This document shows, in pieces, positions 28,865 through 36,847 of a DNA stretch of 64,000 bases (position 1 is its first letter; every line of letters begins with the position of its first letter). Location of the stretch: assembly GCF_007744515.1 (NCBI RefSeq), contig NZ_CP036268.1, positions 876,358 to 940,357 on the forward strand, written 5' to 3'. A model generated the notes under the pieces. It saw nothing but the letters and a program-made list of their open reading frames with translations, was not told the DNA's origin and searched no databases. The translations under genes were made by a program, and so were the position numbers. The DNA comes from Stratiformator vulcanicus. Lineage in GTDB: Bacteria; Planctomycetota; Planctomycetia; Planctomycetales; Planctomycetaceae.

Positions 28865-29099
28865 CTTGCTGAAATCCTTTCACTACGATCAACGCTACGC
28901 ACAAAATGGCCAGCGAAGGATAGTAATAATTGACGGAATCGCCGAGTGCCGGGGTGCGTGTCGCCCCCGCATCTGGCGGCTCGCTTCTTTCTTGCAGGGC
29001 TCACTTCCGCGACCGCCGAACGAGCCTCCAAGACTTGAAGTGATGTATAAACGAAACCAACCTGACCCTGCGGGGGCAAGCTGCCCGGGCACCCGGGTT
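28865..29099. other. Repeat-containing intergenic stretch
   Basis: Short gap between two minus-strand unknown genes. It holds a diverged inverted pair related to 18462-18608. No gene seen. Confidence 0.45.
28946..29094. repeat. Diverged inverted pair, related to 18462-18608
   Basis: Left arm about 28946-28969 (gtgccggggtgcgtgtcgcc...) and right arm about 29071-29094 (cgggggcaagctgcccgggc). The arms resemble those at 18462-18485 and 18585-18608, with several mismatches. Spacing between arms is about 100 nt in both. Confidence 0.6.
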
Positions 29100-29465
29100 T
29101 TATGTAATATTGACGCCGCCGCCCTTTGCGTGAGCATATTCGGCAGCACGTAGGAAATTATGAAGGTAGTGCGGGAGTGCGCAGTCAGCTTTCCGCTTCA
29201 GTTCGACTCGTAAGTCGTCAAGGTGGTGCAAAAGCTCGCGCACCTCGACCACGAAGTCATCTAAGTCTTCCGGCGTGATCCAAAGGTCTGACTCGGCGAG
29301 CAATGGTAAGTACTTGGCTCCGCGACGGCGAATCGCTGTCGAGCCCCACAATTCTGTGCGAGCACGCTCTGCGCCTGCCATGTGTCGGCCTTCGGACCAA
29401 TCGGTAAATTCCTTGGTTTCTCCGCTGACTGGGTCACGCCAATAAGCCGACACGACAAGCGTCAT
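29100..29465 (-). CDS. Small protein of unknown function
   Basis: 121 residues. Mostly helical-looking and charged (PEDLDDFVVEVRELLHHLDDLRVELKRKAD), with an HNFLRAAEYAHAKGGGVNIT end. No signal or membrane span. No recognised family. The start at 29465 is the first ATG in the frame; no strong ribosome-binding site is seen. It is downstream of the RidA-like gene by 95 nt on the same strand, so they may share a transcript. Confidence 0.55.
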   Translation of the reverse strand: MTLVVSAYWRDPVSGETKEFTDWSEGRHMAGAERARTELWGSTAIRRRGAKYLPLLAESDLWITPEDLDDFVVEVRELLHHLDDLRVELKRKADCALPHYLHNFLRAAEYAHAKGGGVNIT

Positions 29466-29560
29466 TAAATTGTCCCACTGCGAGTTTCGACACCGATTAA
29501 TTCGGAAGAACTGCCTGCAGATTCTTTGATAATATTGTCGGATTTAATAGCGGGGAATGC

Positions 29561-30001
29561 TCACTCCACTTCCCAAACCGCTTCGATCTCCACGCAGGTA
29601 TTCAGCGGCAGGCTCGGTACGCCGACGGCGCTGCGGGCTCCCTTTCCCGCGTCGCCGAAGACGTGGGCCATGGTGTAGCTGAAGCCGTCGATAACTTTGG
29701 GGTGGTCGGTGAAGTCGGGGGTGCAGGCGACAAAGCCGGTGGCTTTGACGAGGCGTTTGACTTTGTCGAGGGAGCCGAGCTCCCGCTTGAGCGTCGCCAG
29801 CATGGAATGGGCGATGCTGTTGGCGGCGAGGTGCGCCTGCGAGGGGTCGACCTCGCCGCCCACCTTTCCCTTTATCATCGCGATGTGCCCGGCGGTGAAG
29901 AGCAGGTTGCCGGTGCGGACGATCGGGACATAATTGCCGGCAGGAGCGGGAGGCTCAGGCAATTCGACATTCAGTTCGGCGAGGCGGGCTTCGTGACTCA
30001 T
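29561..30001 (-). CDS. RidA/YjgF-family protein
   Basis: 146 residues. Matches the larger RidA subgroup: PAPAGNYVPIVRTGNLLFTAGHIAM, a central helix, FVACTPDFTDHPKVIDGFS and the C-terminal VGVPSLPLNTCVEIEAVWEV. RidA proteins hydrolyse reactive enamine/imine intermediates from amino-acid metabolism and form trimers. The catalytic Arg of classical RidA is not clearly present at the usual place, as in several subgroups. Followed by a small unknown gene on the same strand. Confidence 0.9.
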   Translation of the reverse strand: MSHEARLAELNVELPEPPAPAGNYVPIVRTGNLLFTAGHIAMIKGKVGGEVDPSQAHLAANSIAHSMLATLKRELGSLDKVKRLVKATGFVACTPDFTDHPKVIDGFSYTMAHVFGDAGKGARSAVGVPSLPLNTCVEIEAVWEVE

Positions 30002-30147
30002 GACGCGTTTCCCCGTGGGAAGAAAGAGTGAGCGAATACCGGCTAGAAGCTAGTGCCTCTTCCCGAGAGGAACCAGTTCACCGGGCTTGCTTTGCTCGAC
30101 ACTCACCCCTGACCTCTCGCCCCTGGCCTCCTTAAAGCCGCCGCCGG

Positions 30148-30178
30148 TTGACAGGTGATTGCCTCTCGCGTCTGCTAT
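30148..30178 (+). promoter_or_regulatory. Possible promoter upstream of floA
   Basis: TTGACA at 30148-30153 and TGCTAT at 30173-30178, with a 19-nt spacer, 88 nt before the floA ATG. The -35 is perfect; the spacer is long and the -10 is weak, so this is a weak call. Confidence 0.3.
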
Positions 30179-30265
30179 GCGGAACCGGCGAGCGTGCCGA
30201 TTTGATCGGCGAAGCGTATTTGACAGAGTCCTGATTTCGACAGAGTCCTACGACCGAGAGAAGTG

Positions 30266-31279
30266 ATGCCCGTCCTTCCCCTGTTTGCACAACCCGGCGG
30301 CAATATCACGGCTGTGATCATTATTGCGGTGATCGCCGTTGCGGTGCTGCTGGCGTTCATCTTTTTCGTGCTGTTCGCGCGGTACGCCAAGTTGTGGCTA
30401 CGTGGATTTGTGACCAAAGCGGGCATCAGCCCGTGGTCGCTCGTCTTCATGTCACTGCGGAAGGTCAATCCGGTCACGATCGTCGATGCGAAGATCATGA
30501 CGGTGCAGTCGGGCCTCGCCTCAATTTCCACCGACCAGCTCGAAGCTCACTATCTGGCTGGCGGTAACATTCGCAATGTCGTGCGGGCTTTGATCGCCGC
30601 GCAGCGGGCTCAGCTCGATTTGAACTGGGAGACGGCCACGGCGATCGACCTCGCGGGGCGGAACGTGCTCGAGGCGGTCCAGACGAGCGTTGACCCCAAA
30701 GTTATCGATTGCCCCGACAGCCGCCGCCACGGCCGCAATACGCTCGATGGCGTCGCCAAAGACGGAATTCAGCTCAAGGCCCGGGCCCGCGTGACGGTGC
30801 GGACGAACCTGAGACAGCTCATCGGCGGGGCGACGGAGGAAACGGTCATCGCTCGAGTTGGTGAGGGCATCGTCTCGGCGATCGGCTCATCGGCGAGCCA
30901 CAAATCGGTCCTGGCGAACCCGACTCTGATTGCCCAAACGGTGCTCAAGAAGGGGCTCGATTCACAGACCGCTTACGAAATTGTCTCGATCGACATCGCC
31001 GACATCGACGTGGGAGCGAACGTCGGGGCCCGTCTGCAGGCCGATCAGGCCGAGGCGGACGTCCGGATCGCACGGGCCAAAGCGGAAGAACGCCGGGCCC
31101 GGGCCGTCGCCGAGGAACAGGTGATGAAAGCCCGCACCCAAGAGAACCGGGCGAAGGTCGTGGCCGAAGAGGCGGAAATTCCCAAAGCGATGGGTCAGGC
31201 CTATCGCGACGGAAACTTGCGGGCACATGAAGAGACAAACGGCGAAGCCGGTTCGAACGGGCAGGCGTCGTCGACTTGA
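30266..31279 (+). CDS. floA: Flotillin-like protein FloA
   Basis: 337 residues, ATG chosen over a GTG one codon earlier; GAGAG precedes it. Two features identify the family: an N-terminal membrane segment (about residues 12-35, [24 protein letters not shown]) and an SPFH-like core, [26 protein letters not shown]..., ending in a coiled, Ala/Glu-rich C-terminal region (about 260-320, repeated [18 protein letters not shown]). FloA organises membrane microdomains and affects membrane fluidity and protein oligomerisation. It lies alone, with 384 nt of non-coding DNA downstream. Confidence 0.92.
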   Translation: MPVLPLFAQPGGNITAVIIIAVIAVAVLLAFIFFVLFARYAKLWLRGFVTKAGISPWSLVFMSLRKVNPVTIVDAKIMTVQSGLASISTDQLEAHYLAGGNIRNVVRALIAAQRAQLDLNWETATAIDLAGRNVLEAVQTSVDPKVIDCPDSRRHGRNTLDGVAKDGIQLKARARVTVRTNLRQLIGGATEETVIARVGEGIVSAIGSSASHKSVLANPTLIAQTVLKKGLDSQTAYEIVSIDIADIDVGANVGARLQADQAEADVRIARAKAEERRARAVAEEQVMKARTQENRAKVVAEEAEIPKAMGQAYRDGNLRAHEETNGEAGSNGQASST

Positions 31280-31664
31280 GATTGGGGGAGCGTTCGACGG
31301 GGCGCACATTCAAGTAGGAGAGCTTGTGATGTGGTCCCTTGCTGGCGCTGCGGGCTTGTTTATTGATAACAATGACCCGGAAAATAGGTTCGCGCGCGAA
31401 TGTTTGCGTACTTCTCCTGATCGGAAGCCCGGACGGCGATCCGGGCCGAATCTGAAATTGAGGGGAGCAAATTGTTGAGTCAACCCCGATTCGGGGGTAG
31501 CATATCGGAGCGTTGGACTCGTCCGACGTGGTTTTCGACCTATCAGACGGGTCGGTTTGATCGTTGCAGACGGCGTCAGGGATGTTGAGGTCCGACCCCC
31601 GGTTACCGGCCGGTCGGGCGGAAGGAAGCCGAGGCAAAGGCAATAATCAGGGGCACTTGCGTCG
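31280..31664. other. Intergenic stretch with one dispersed repeat
   Basis: About 385 nt. A copy of the 28-nt repeat family lies at 31332-31359 (tggtcccttgctggcgctgc...). Nothing else is recognised. The AT-rich part near 31360-31400 could carry a promoter for the downstream small gene. Confidence 0.4.
31332..31359. repeat. 28-nt repeat family, diverged copy
   Basis: In reverse orientation relative to 42566-42593. Matches that element at most positions (cgctgcgggcttgt is identical) but differs near its left part (tggtccc... for aaatccc..., gctgg for gcttg). Confidence 0.6.
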
Positions 31665-31676
31665 ATGAACGGAACG

Positions 31677-31877
31677 ATGAGCGAACAACACACGGTCGGA
31701 CTGACGACTGAACAACGCGACTTGTTGATCCGCGGCTTGCGCTTTATGCGAAGCTCGATTTCGATGGAATTGATCGATCCGTACGAAGATGCGTCGGCGG
31801 GTCGCGAGCAGCGTTTGCAGGAAGTTGCTGATCTCGAAGCCCGTCTCGGGGCGGTTGCGACGTCCAATAACGGCTGA
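31677..31877 (+). CDS. Small protein of unknown function
   Basis: 66 residues from the second ATG (31677), which has GGAAC just before it; 31665 is an alternative. The whole protein is predicted helical (TTEQRDLLIRGLRFMRSSISMELI... LQEVADLEARLG). It is preceded by a long gap and lies 90 nt ahead of the ketosynthase gene on the same strand. The sequence has coding-like character. Function unknown. Confidence 0.5.
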   Translation: MSEQHTVGLTTEQRDLLIRGLRFMRSSISMELIDPYEDASAGREQRLQEVADLEARLGAVATSNNG

Positions 31878-31967
31878 ATTGCGACGCATTGCCGTCGAAA
31901 TTCTGTCGAGTGAATTATCCATTCGGGGCGGTCACTCCCGCTCAAACTGCCCCCCACGTTCTCCCCC

Positions 31968-33014
31968 ATGCAGTATCGCCGCGTCCGAATCGCTTCCGTG
32001 GCGCACGTGCTGCCACAAGAAGTCGTCACCAGTGACGAGATCGAAGCGCGGCTACTTCCTCTCTACGAACGACTGGGGTTACCCGCCGGTCGTTTGGAGT
32101 TGATGTCCGGCATCGGCGAGCGCCGATTTTTTCCTCCCGGGACTAAGCCGGGCGGCATCAGCGGGCAAACGGCACGCCTCGCGATTGAGCAATCGGGCAT
32201 CGATCCGGCCCTCATCGGGATGTTGATTCACGGGTCGGTCTGCCGCGATCAAATGGAACCGGCAACCGCTTGCGGGGTTCACCATGCGGCCGGACTGCCC
32301 GCCGCCGCGTCGGCGATCGATGTCAGCAACGCTTGTCTGGGATTACTGAATGGGATGCTGGTCGCCGCCGACCGCATTGAGCTCGGACATATCGACGCGG
32401 CGGTCGTCGTGGGGACCGAGACGGGTCGCGGACTCGTCGAAGGCACGATCGACTCACTCAACCGCGACGAATCGGTCACCCGCGCGGATGTCAAACAGGC
32501 CTTCGCCTCGCTGACGATCGGTTCCGGTTCGGCGGCGATCGTGCTGTGTCGAGACGATCTGAAAGCCGACGCATCGCGGCTGCTCGGCGGCGTGATGCGG
32601 GCCGATACGAGCCACCATCAGCTTTGTGCCGGAGACGTCGCCGCGACGACCCACGGCGATGACCGCCCGCGGATGGCTACCGATTCCGAAGCCCTGCTCC
32701 ATGCCGGCGTCGGACTGGCGAAAGAGACCTGGGCCGATTTCACCCGCGAGTTCAGTTGGACGCGGGGCGATATTCGCAAAGTCATCACTCATCAGGTCGG
32801 CCGAGCTCACCGGAAGTTGTTGCTGGAAGGGATCGGACTTGAGCAGGAGAAAGATTTTCCGACCGTCCAGTTCCTCGGCAACACCGGCGCCGTCGCGCTG
32901 CCGACGGCGTGGTCGCTGGCGATCGAGAAGGGACACATCGCCAAGGGAGACACCGTCGCCCTGCTCGGTATCGGCAGCGGCCTGAGCTGCGTGATGCTGG
33001 GGATTGAAAGTTGA
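31968..33014 (+). CDS. OleA/FabH-like 3-oxoacyl synthase (thiolase fold)
   Basis: 348 residues. Cys123 in SNACLGLLNG, His275 in ITHQVGRAH and Asn305 in FLGNTGAVALP make the Cys-His-Asn triad of the KAS III family. The sequence resembles OleA, which condenses two fatty acyl-CoAs head to head, at least as much as FabH, which starts fatty-acid chains; the SNACLG motif supports this. No OleB/OleC genes are near, so the pathway is not decided. Cytosolic dimer expected. It converges with a GNAT gene over a short gap containing a hairpin. Confidence 0.8.
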   Translation: MQYRRVRIASVAHVLPQEVVTSDEIEARLLPLYERLGLPAGRLELMSGIGERRFFPPGTKPGGISGQTARLAIEQSGIDPALIGMLIHGSVCRDQMEPATACGVHHAAGLPAAASAIDVSNACLGLLNGMLVAADRIELGHIDAAVVVGTETGRGLVEGTIDSLNRDESVTRADVKQAFASLTIGSGSAAIVLCRDDLKADASRLLGGVMRADTSHHQLCAGDVAATTHGDDRPRMATDSEALLHAGVGLAKETWADFTREFSWTRGDIRKVITHQVGRAHRKLLLEGIGLEQEKDFPTVQFLGNTGAVALPTAWSLAIEKGHIAKGDTVALLGIGSGLSCVMLGIES

Positions 33015-33048
33015 GAGTTAAGAGTCGAGAGCTGCTGATCTCTCAACT
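33009..33048. terminator. Hairpin between convergent genes
   Basis: agttgagag at 33009-33017 and ctctcaact at 33040-33048 are exact reverse complements (9 bp, 22-nt loop), spanning the ketosynthase stop. No T-run. Related in sequence to the ctcaac-type repeats before the SpoVR and methyltransferase genes, so it may be a repeat rather than a terminator. Confidence 0.4.
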
Positions 33049-33068
33049 CGCGACTGTTTGCGAAGCAA

Positions 33069-33605
33069 TCACTTCCAGTCCCAGAAGGATTTTGCTTTCG
33101 GGTTCGGCGGGCCGGTCATTTCGCCGATGATGCGAAAACCCCGCGCCTGATAGTTCGAAAGCGCATGGGGATGATCGCGGTCGCATGTCGTGAGCCACAA
33201 CCGCTGTGGGTTGGTGGAGAACGCATATTCGACAACGTCGGTCAGAAACGTGCCGCCGTAGCCTCGCCCGATGAATTCGGGCACCAGTCCGAGCGTCAGA
33301 ATTCGCAGGCTGTCGTCCGTTTGCGCTTCGAGTTCCGCGTAGGCGATCGGTGTGTGGCCGACCGTTCCGACGAGCGCCGTAATTTCGTCGCTGGCGGCGA
33401 ACGACTCCCACTGCTTCCGTCGCCAATGTTCGCGGTGGGACCACCCGTAGTCGGCCCCGATCAGCGTGAACAGAAAGCGGTTCAAAGCCGGCAGCGGAGG
33501 ATCGAGCACGCCGACTCGCAGTCGTTGATCGTCCGACCGACGCGGCACCAACTCGCCGAGATGCGACAGTTCCATCTCGTAAACACGCTTGGGCGAGAAC
33601 GCCAT
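33069..33605 (-). CDS. GNAT-family N-acetyltransferase
   Basis: 178 residues. The acetyl-CoA-binding motif of GNAT enzymes is visible as ILTLGLVPEFIGRGYGGTFL (Arg/Gly-rich loop after strand 4), followed by a helix and an LTTCDRDHPHALSNYQARGF end typical of motif B. Transfers an acetyl group from acetyl-CoA to an amine; the substrate is unknown. Downstream of the methyltransferase gene by 68 nt on the same strand. Confidence 0.8.
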   Translation of the reverse strand: MAFSPKRVYEMELSHLGELVPRRSDDQRLRVGVLDPPLPALNRFLFTLIGADYGWSHREHWRRKQWESFAASDEITALVGTVGHTPIAYAELEAQTDDSLRILTLGLVPEFIGRGYGGTFLTDVVEYAFSTNPQRLWLTTCDRDHPHALSNYQARGFRIIGEMTGPPNPKAKSFWDWK

Positions 33606-33673
33606 CGCTGTGGTCTGCTCCGCGAAATCGGGGGGCTACGATCGTCGGTTTCCCCGGCTGCGGCGGCCGGGCC

Positions 33674-34456
33674 TTATGTCCGCTTTAAAATATAGACGAC
33701 ATCCTCGGTCATTTCATCGACCTCGATCGGGTCGTCGATGTCGTAGCAAAAATCATAGGTCTCGACCGTCTCGAATTCCGGAATCTTCTTGAAGAGTGAC
33801 TGCATCTGCTTCCACGTGTAAGTCCGGTAGTGCATCGTGTCCTCGATGCGAAAGTGTTCCTGCAGCGTGCGGATGTCGAACAGCATGTGCAGGTTCTCCA
33901 TCCGCTTCTTCGCGTCGTAGCCGGTCGTCCGCAGTTGGCTGATGACCGACAGATTGCCCCGGCGGGCTTGCCACTCTTCTTCGCCTTCCCACTCACCTTC
34001 GGTGGGCGTCAGATGCAGGCCGAGGACGTAGATGCCGCCTTTGAGCAGATGATTGGCGATGCACTTCAAATGCGCGACGGCTGATTTTTCATCGGGCAGA
34101 TGGCGGAACGAGTTGATCGTGTTGAACGCCGCGTCGACCTTCTTCGGCAGCTTGAAGTCGGCCATGTCCCCGACGAATGCGCTCTCGGGGAAGCCGTGCC
34201 GCTTGAGGCGTTTGTTGCAGTATTCGACGGCCTTCTCGTTGAGGTCGCAGCCGGAGACCTCGAACTCTTTTTTCGCGAGCTGATACATGAGCCGACCAGT
34301 ACCGCAGGCGGGCTCGAACAGTTTTGACGTGTTCTTCCGGCCGTGCTTCTCGAATGCCGCCCGCAGGAACTTCACCTCCGCGGCCCAATCGCTGCCGAAT
34401 ATGATGTCATAATACTTGGGGTAATCGTACAGGTCGGCGTGGATCGTCTCGGGCAT
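33674..34456 (-). CDS. Class I SAM-dependent methyltransferase
   Basis: 260 residues from the ATG at 34456; the longer frame starts in repeat-like sequence. The SAM-binding glycine loop KLFEPACGTGRLMYQLA and the following acidic residue in VSGCDLNEKAVEYC define the fold. An N-terminal ADLYDYPKYYDIIFG segment is like that of small-molecule or tailoring methyltransferases. No substrate evidence. Upstream is a pyrimidine/purine repeat; no strong promoter seen. Confidence 0.85.
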   Translation of the reverse strand: MPETIHADLYDYPKYYDIIFGSDWAAEVKFLRAAFEKHGRKNTSKLFEPACGTGRLMYQLAKKEFEVSGCDLNEKAVEYCNKRLKRHGFPESAFVGDMADFKLPKKVDAAFNTINSFRHLPDEKSAVAHLKCIANHLLKGGIYVLGLHLTPTEGEWEGEEEWQARRGNLSVISQLRTTGYDAKKRMENLHMLFDIRTLQEHFRIEDTMHYRTYTWKQMQSLFKKIPEFETVETYDFCYDIDDPIEVDEMTEDVVYILKRT

Positions 34457-34578
34457 GGGCGTGTTGAGTCGAGAGTCGAGGGGCAAGAGTGGAGAGACGA
34501 TACACAGGGGGCCGTTGAGCCGCGACCGAGAGGGAGCGCTTTTGCGAGCGGGCTGAGGGGGTGAGCGAAGAGCAGGGC

Positions 34579-34848
34579 TTAGGTGTCACCGCCGACGTGC
34601 CGAATGTGAAGCACCGTCACTAAGCGATCGACCGGAGAAGCTGAAAACACGCATTGGATCGGGAGCACATCGATCGCTCGCTCATTTGATTCCGCATTGC
34701 GGCGTCGCCCTTTTTCATGAGCGTCATGCCTCAGGAGCGCGTCGAGCAGCGATGTCGCGTTCGTAACGGAATCGCGGTCGGGGGCGGAAAGCCAGATCAG
34801 TGCAAGGTCCGCCTCCGCCTCGTCCGAAAACGTAACAGTATATTTCAC
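34579..34848 (-). CDS. ParE-type toxin (second TA pair)
   Basis: 89 residues. N-terminus MKYTVTFSDEAEADLALIWLSA is typical of ParE/RelE toxins, and the C-terminal strands (VFSASPVDRLVTVLHIRHVG) follow the same fold. Its start overlaps the stop of the upstream antitoxin by four bases (ATGA), the usual coupling. As with others of the family, either gyrase or mRNA may be the target. Its catalytic residues are not determinable from sequence by eye. Confidence 0.75.
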   Translation of the reverse strand: MKYTVTFSDEAEADLALIWLSAPDRDSVTNATSLLDALLRHDAHEKGRRRNAESNERAIDVLPIQCVFSASPVDRLVTVLHIRHVGGDT

Positions 34849-35111
34849 CGTCCAGTTTCCTGCTCATAGTAGCCGGTCCGCAATCGCTCAAGCACGACCT
34901 CCGCCGGAGTAGTGGAACTCCCCGAAGATTTTCGCCGATCGACCTCCCGCCATGTTTCTTCAGGTACTTCGCTGGTTCCGATCTGGGTGACACCTGCAGA
35001 GCCTGGGATGAACATGCCGATGACCCGGCCAGTCTCGTCACGTAATTCGATCGGCTCCGTCTCGCGGTTCATGCGGTCCAGCAAGTCGCCCTCAACCTGG
35101 ATTGACGCCAT
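34845..35111 (-). CDS. Antitoxin of the second TA pair
   Basis: 88 residues from the ATG at 35111 with GAGGGA upstream; an upstream in-frame start adds eight residues. The start MASIQVEGDLLDRMNRETEPIELRDETGRVIGMFIP fits small antitoxins that bind DNA as dimers, and the tail (about 60-88) is likely the toxin-binding part. Divergent from aroB with 104 nt between, which should hold the autoregulated promoter of the operon. The family is inferred mainly from gene order. Confidence 0.65.
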   Translation of the reverse strand: MASIQVEGDLLDRMNRETEPIELRDETGRVIGMFIPGSAGVTQIGTSEVPEETWREVDRRKSSGSSTTPAEVVLERLRTGYYEQETGR

Positions 35112-35215
35112 AATTTTCCCTCGTGGGTTCGACAAGTTTCACACTGAATTATTTTATGACCAACCCATCGTGTACAACATCGATCTCGCAAACCTCTCAT
35201 TATTCGAAGCCATTG

Positions 35216-36343
35216 ATGATCGTTTCCGTTTCTCTCGCCGAGCGTTCCTACGGCATCGCCATTGGCCCCGGTCTGCTGTCGCAATTTGAAGACGCCGCGG
35301 AGCGGTTGGAGTTTGACGTACCGCGGACGGTCATTGTTGTGACCGATGAAAACCTGCGCGACTCGCACGCTGAGTCGGTTGCTCAGGCACTCGCGAAAGA
35401 ACGACGCAATGTCGCGGTCCATGCCGTTCCCGCGGGGGAACGCTCCAAGAGCATGGAGCAACTGTCGGCCATTTATGATGCCCTGGTCGATCTGAAGGCC
35501 GATCGGAAGTCTTTGGTCATCGCGGTCGGCGGCGGAGTGGTTGGCGATCTCTCAGGCTTTGCGGCGGCCTCATACAATCGTGGGATGCCCTTCGTGCAGG
35601 TGCCGACGTCGCTGCTCGCGATGGTCGACAGCAGCGTCGGCGGCAAGACCGGCATCAATCACCCCAAAGGCAAAAATCTGATCGGAGCGTTCCATCAGCC
35701 GGTGGGGGTGATTGTCGACACAGATGTGCTCAGCACCCTGCCCGATCGCGATTACCGCGGCGGCCTCGCCGAGGTGGTCAAATATGGCGTGATCCTCGAC
35801 GCCGAGTTCTTCGATTGGCTGGAGCAAAACGTCGCCCCGATTAACGCTCGTGATCCCGCCGCATTGGAGCACGTCGTCGCTCGGAGTTGCGAGCTGAAAG
35901 CCTATGTCGTGAAGGAGGACGAGCGCGAGACGACCGGCCTGCGGGCGATCCTGAATTACGGGCACACGTTCGCTCACGCCTTCGAGGCGCTCGCCGGTTA
36001 CGGCGAGTTGTCACATGGCGAAGCGGTCGCCATCGGGATGATCTGCGCGAGCCGGCTGGCCGAGCTGCGCGGGTTGATCGATGCCCAAACGACAACTCGG
36101 CAAATCGAACTGCTGTGTGCGTTCGGGCTGCCTGCGTCTCTCGGGGACGAAGAGGTGAGCTCCGGTCGCTTACGCTCCCGGCTCGCCTTTGACAGCGATG
36201 AGGTGATCGAGCGGATGAAGCTCGATAAGAAGAACTCCGGGGGGAAAATTCGCTTCATTCTGCCGAAGAAAATGGGCGAAGTCGGGCTGTTCGATGACTG
36301 TGAAGAAGAGGATGTGCGAGGCATTCTGGCGGAAATTGCATAA
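35216..36343 (+). CDS. aroB: 3-dehydroquinate synthase
   Basis: 375 residues from the ATG at 35216 (MIVSVSLAERSYGIAIGPG). Converts DAHP to 3-dehydroquinate, second step of the shikimate pathway. NAD-binding GGGVVGDLSGFAAASYNRG, the substrate loop VPTSLLAMVDSSVGGKTGIN, the zinc-site histidines in NYGHTFAHAFEA and the Glu in GGLAEVVKYG are present. An in-frame extension to 35123 overlaps the antitoxin start on the other strand and is not needed. Followed by two small ORFs and dprA in the same direction. Confidence 0.96.
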   Translation: MIVSVSLAERSYGIAIGPGLLSQFEDAAERLEFDVPRTVIVVTDENLRDSHAESVAQALAKERRNVAVHAVPAGERSKSMEQLSAIYDALVDLKADRKSLVIAVGGGVVGDLSGFAAASYNRGMPFVQVPTSLLAMVDSSVGGKTGINHPKGKNLIGAFHQPVGVIVDTDVLSTLPDRDYRGGLAEVVKYGVILDAEFFDWLEQNVAPINARDPAALEHVVARSCELKAYVVKEDERETTGLRAILNYGHTFAHAFEALAGYGELSHGEAVAIGMICASRLAELRGLIDAQTTTRQIELLCAFGLPASLGDEEVSSGRLRSRLAFDSDEVIERMKLDKKNSGGKIRFILPKKMGEVGLFDDCEEEDVRGILAEIA

Positions 36344-36432
36344 CACCCGGCGAGCGGAAGGCGTGAGCCTTCTGGTACATTGTGGTGTCGAATATCTGAC
36401 GGACTGACCGAGGCAAACCGGAGCATGTTTTC

Positions 36433-36657
36433 GTGACGACCAAATTGCTAAAAACAGACGCGGGCTGGGTGCTGCCGCTCGACGACGAACTCGTGGCAAA
36501 AGCGCAGCTCGATGGTGAGACCGTGCTCGACGTGGAACTCACGTATGGCGAGTTGCGTGTGGTGCCGTTTCGAGTCGGCCTGACGGACACGGAACGCAAC
36601 GCTGCCATTGAGGCGATCAATGAGCAATTCGGAGATACTTTTGCTCGCCTCGCCTGA
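36433..36657 (+). CDS. Small AbrB/MazE-like protein
   Basis: 74 residues from a GTG with GGAG about ten bases upstream. Short alternating strands near the start (LLKTDAGWVLPLDDELVAKA) recall AbrB/MazE swapped-hairpin antitoxins, but the match is weak. No partner toxin is adjacent. Its C-terminus (EQFGDTFARLA) resembles the end of the next small ORF (RFGETLRRLAK), so the two may be related. Confidence 0.45.
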   Translation: MTTKLLKTDAGWVLPLDDELVAKAQLDGETVLDVELTYGELRVVPFRVGLTDTERNAAIEAINEQFGDTFARLA

Positions 36658-36668
36658 CACGCTCGAAG

Positions 36669-36836
36669 ATGATGGGAATCCTGATGAGGGAGCAACCAGA
36701 AGGGCGTTCTCGCGACAAGTCGAAAACTAAGTGCCGTGAGGATTCCAAACATGAATCACGGGAACAAAGACTTCGACGGATTCTCTTAGACATCGACGCG
36801 CGGTTCGGTGAAACCCTCCGTCGCTTGGCAAAGTAA
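36669..36836 (+). CDS. Very small ORF of unknown function
   Basis: 55 codons including the stop; several ATGs lie within the first six codons (36669, 36672, 36684). Basic and highly charged, with a C-terminal DARFGETLRRLAK. It lies 11 nt after the previous small gene and 11 nt before dprA, so it could be translated from the same mRNA. No family known; low certainty. Confidence 0.35.
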   Translation: MMGILMREQPEGRSRDKSKTKCREDSKHESREQRLRRILLDIDARFGETLRRLAK

Positions 36837-36847
36837 GTGATTCCTCA

